From: JAZKIX01 sp040384645
GTDB taxonomy: Bacteria; Pseudomonadota; Gammaproteobacteria; Burkholderiales; Burkholderiaceae_D
NCBI GenBank assembly: GCA_040384645.1
Contig: JAZKIX010000101.1
Coordinates: forward strand, 1-15,066
Reading direction: 5' to 3'
DNA: 15,066 bases
In this document: piece by piece, positions 13,859 through 15,066 of the stretch
How positions within the stretch are numbered: the stretch's first letter is position 1
How the letters are laid out: each line of letters opens with the position of its first letter
Notes under the pieces: generated by a model
What the model was told of the DNA's origin: nothing
What the model saw: the letters and a program-made list of their open reading frames with translations, nothing else
Databases searched by the model: none
Translations under genes and position numbers: made by a program

Positions 13859-13938
13859 AGCCAAAAATATACTCCAGTGTGTATTATTTTTTGCCCAATG
13901 AATCTGAGCGGATAAGGCACTATATTGCGGCATACTCC
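13853..13938 (+). repeat. Dispersed hairpin repeat, copy C
   Basis: It shares the run TTTTTTAGCCAAAAATATAC with copy A, followed by loop TCCAGT, GTGTATT (13879-13885), a T-run and CCAATGAA (13895-13902). The 3' half is more diverged: the second stem is weak and the end reads GGCATACTCC with a 2-nt length difference. It lies 22 bp after the WG-repeat gene. Confidence 0.78.
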
Positions 13939-14101
13939 ATGTAATTTGGCATATGTACAGGGCATTTAAGTTGTTTTAAATATGTGGCCTCGGTAACGGC
14001 ACGCACTCTTATGAAAGGGACTTCACCTTCCCGATCAGGGCATCATATTTGTGCCAAGCCTGCCAGCCCAGCCATGAGAAAGCGAGCAAAGGAAAGAAAG
14101 C

Positions 14102-15066
14102 GTGAGCGATGCCATGAATGAAAAACCCGTCCGCCTGATCCCGGAGCCCGATGGCTATGCCGACTGGCTGGCCGATCTGAAAGGTCGCATCCACACGGCC
14201 CAGCAGCGTGCCACGCTGGCGGTCAACCGCGAACTGGTGCTGCTGTACTGGCAGATCGGGCGCGACATTTTGACGCGGCAAGCAGCGCAGGGTTGGGGTG
14301 CCAAGGTGATTGAACGGCTGGCGCAGGACTTACGTGTCGCCTTTCCGGACATGAAGGGGTTTTCGCCACGTAATCTCAAGTACATGCGTGCTTTTGCCGA
14401 GGCGTGGCCGGATGCGCAATTTGTGCAAGAGGTGCTTGCACAATTACCCTGGTATCACCAATTAGCACTGCTGGACAAGCTGCCTGACCCAGAAACGCGT
14501 CGCTGGTATGCCGCCAAAGCCATCGAACACAACTGGTCGCGCAATATATTGGTAATACAAATTGAAACCCGTCTGCTGGAGCGCAGTGGCACCGCAATTA
14601 CCAACTTCGTAGTTAGCTTGCCCAAATCCCAATCCGACCTGGCCCGCGAGTCACTGAAAGACCCCTATCGTTTCGACTTCCTTGGCCTTGGCGACGAGGC
14701 GCAAGAACGCGAAATTGAAAACGCCCTGGTCAAGCATGTCACCGAATTCCTACTTGAGCTGGGCGCGGGCTTTGCCTTCGTCGGGCGGCAAGTGCTGCTG
14801 GATGTGGGTGGCGATGAATTTTTCATCGATCTGCTGTTCTATCACCTCAAGCTGCGCTGTTACGTCGTGATCGAACTGAAGGGCGGCAAGTTCAAACCCG
14901 AGCATTTGGGGCAGCTTGGCTTTTATCTGACCGCCGTAGATCGTCAGGTTAAAAGTGAGCACGACAATCCGCCTATTGGCCTTTTGCTCTGCAAAAGTAA
15001 AAACAAGATCGTGGCCGAATATGCCTTGGGCGACAAAAACCAGCCTAAGGGCATTGCGGAATATAA
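14102..15066 (+). CDS. DUF1016 / YhcG-type PDDEXK nuclease domain protein, 3' end cut by window edge
   Basis: The frame is open to the window edge, giving 321 residues of an expected 330-370. The N-terminal DUF1016-N domain contains the family signatures NRELVLLYWQIGRDI, WGAKVIERLAQDLRVAFPDM and GFSPRNLKYMRAFAEAWP, then LPWYHQLALLDKL. The C-terminal PD-(D/E)xK nuclease core is visible, with Asp243 in FFIDLLFYH and Glu258-Leu-Lys260 in VIELKGGKFKPEH, so the catalytic residues are present. YhcG-like proteins often travel with restriction-modification and other mobile defence genes and have been linked to DNA-break processing. The role here is not shown. AAAGGA lies 8 nt before the GTG at 14102, which is preferred; an in-frame ATG at 14114 is the alternative. 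Repeat copy C and a short non-coding stretch precede it, suggesting it begins a separate, possibly acquired, segment. Confidence 0.93.
   Translation, partial: MSDAMNEKPVRLIPEPDGYADWLADLKGRIHTAQQRATLAVNRELVLLYWQIGRDILTRQAAQGWGAKVIERLAQDLRVAFPDMKGFSPRNLKYMRAFAEAWPDAQFVQEVLAQLPWYHQLALLDKLPDPETRRWYAAKAIEHNWSRNILVIQIETRLLERSGTAITNFVVSLPKSQSDLARESLKDPYRFDFLGLGDEAQEREIENALVKHVTEFLLELGAGFAFVGRQVLLDVGGDEFFIDLLFYHLKLRCYVVIELKGGKFKPEHLGQLGFYLTAVDRQVKSEHDNPPIGLLLCKSKNKIVAEYALGDKNQPKGIAEY

Noticed and set aside
14012..14119. Short plus-strand frame MKGTSPSRSGHH... overlapping the nuclease start
   Set aside because: It overlaps the nuclease start in another frame, and its composition (runs of Lys/Arg) and lack of a ribosome site argue against a gene.

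Overview
This is a draft-quality chromosomal window from a Gram-negative bacterium. It contains two 10-N scaffold gaps, at 4134-4143 and 11161-11170. The opening mraZ-rsmH pair, the beta-proteobacterial look of MraZ, RsmH and the LysR regulator, and the many exported proteins point to a betaproteobacterium, probably Burkholderiales (Oxalobacteraceae-like). That placement is inference from protein style; no database was searched. No rRNA, tRNA, CRISPR array, intact insertion sequence or integrase was seen.

Layout. 1-1097 (minus): start of the division and cell-wall (dcw) cluster, with partial rsmH, mraZ, a good sigma70-type promoter and a 10-bp-phased array that fits MraZ autoregulation. 1098-1591: gene-poor, with a perfect 34-bp palindrome. 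1592-2542 (plus): a stand-alone Lon-like AAA+ ATPase without a protease domain. 2602-3020: a long hairpin, a small DUF1059 gene (minus) and a palindrome just upstream of it. 3196-5627: an exported concanavalin-like protein (minus) divergent from a LysR regulator, which overlaps a GNAT acetyltransferase gene by 4 bp. 5735-6475 (minus): a two-anchor membrane or envelope protein. 6610-9120 (minus): a large secreted glycoside hydrolase-like protein with discoidin-like and ricin-type modules and a strong terminator. 9601-10940 (plus): a CYTH phosphatase/cyclase-superfamily protein and two small membrane proteins. 10985-11666 (minus, crossing a gap): an unrecognised protein with a Gly/Ala/Cys-rich hydrophobic tail. 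12001-13830 (plus): an exported WG-repeat protein. 14102-15066 (plus, partial): a DUF1016/YhcG-type PDDEXK nuclease.

How they fit together. Only mraZ-rsmH and lysR-GNAT look like clear operons. The LysR gene is placed to control the divergent concanavalin-like gene. The exported lectin-like, glycan-active and WG-repeat proteins give the central region a surface or polysaccharide theme, but nothing proves they share a pathway.

Most interesting signal. A roughly 75-87 bp AT-rich element occurs three times in the same orientation, at 5620-5706, 9444-9519 and 13853-13938. Every copy has a hairpin AATATAC-N6-GTGTATT, then CCAATGAA at fixed spacing, then a tail ending in a GCATATACCCCC-like sequence. 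One copy supplies the stop codon of the GNAT gene. I do not recognise this family. Other leads are the 34-bp palindrome, the Cys-rich tail protein broken by a gap, and the protease-less Lon-like ATPase.
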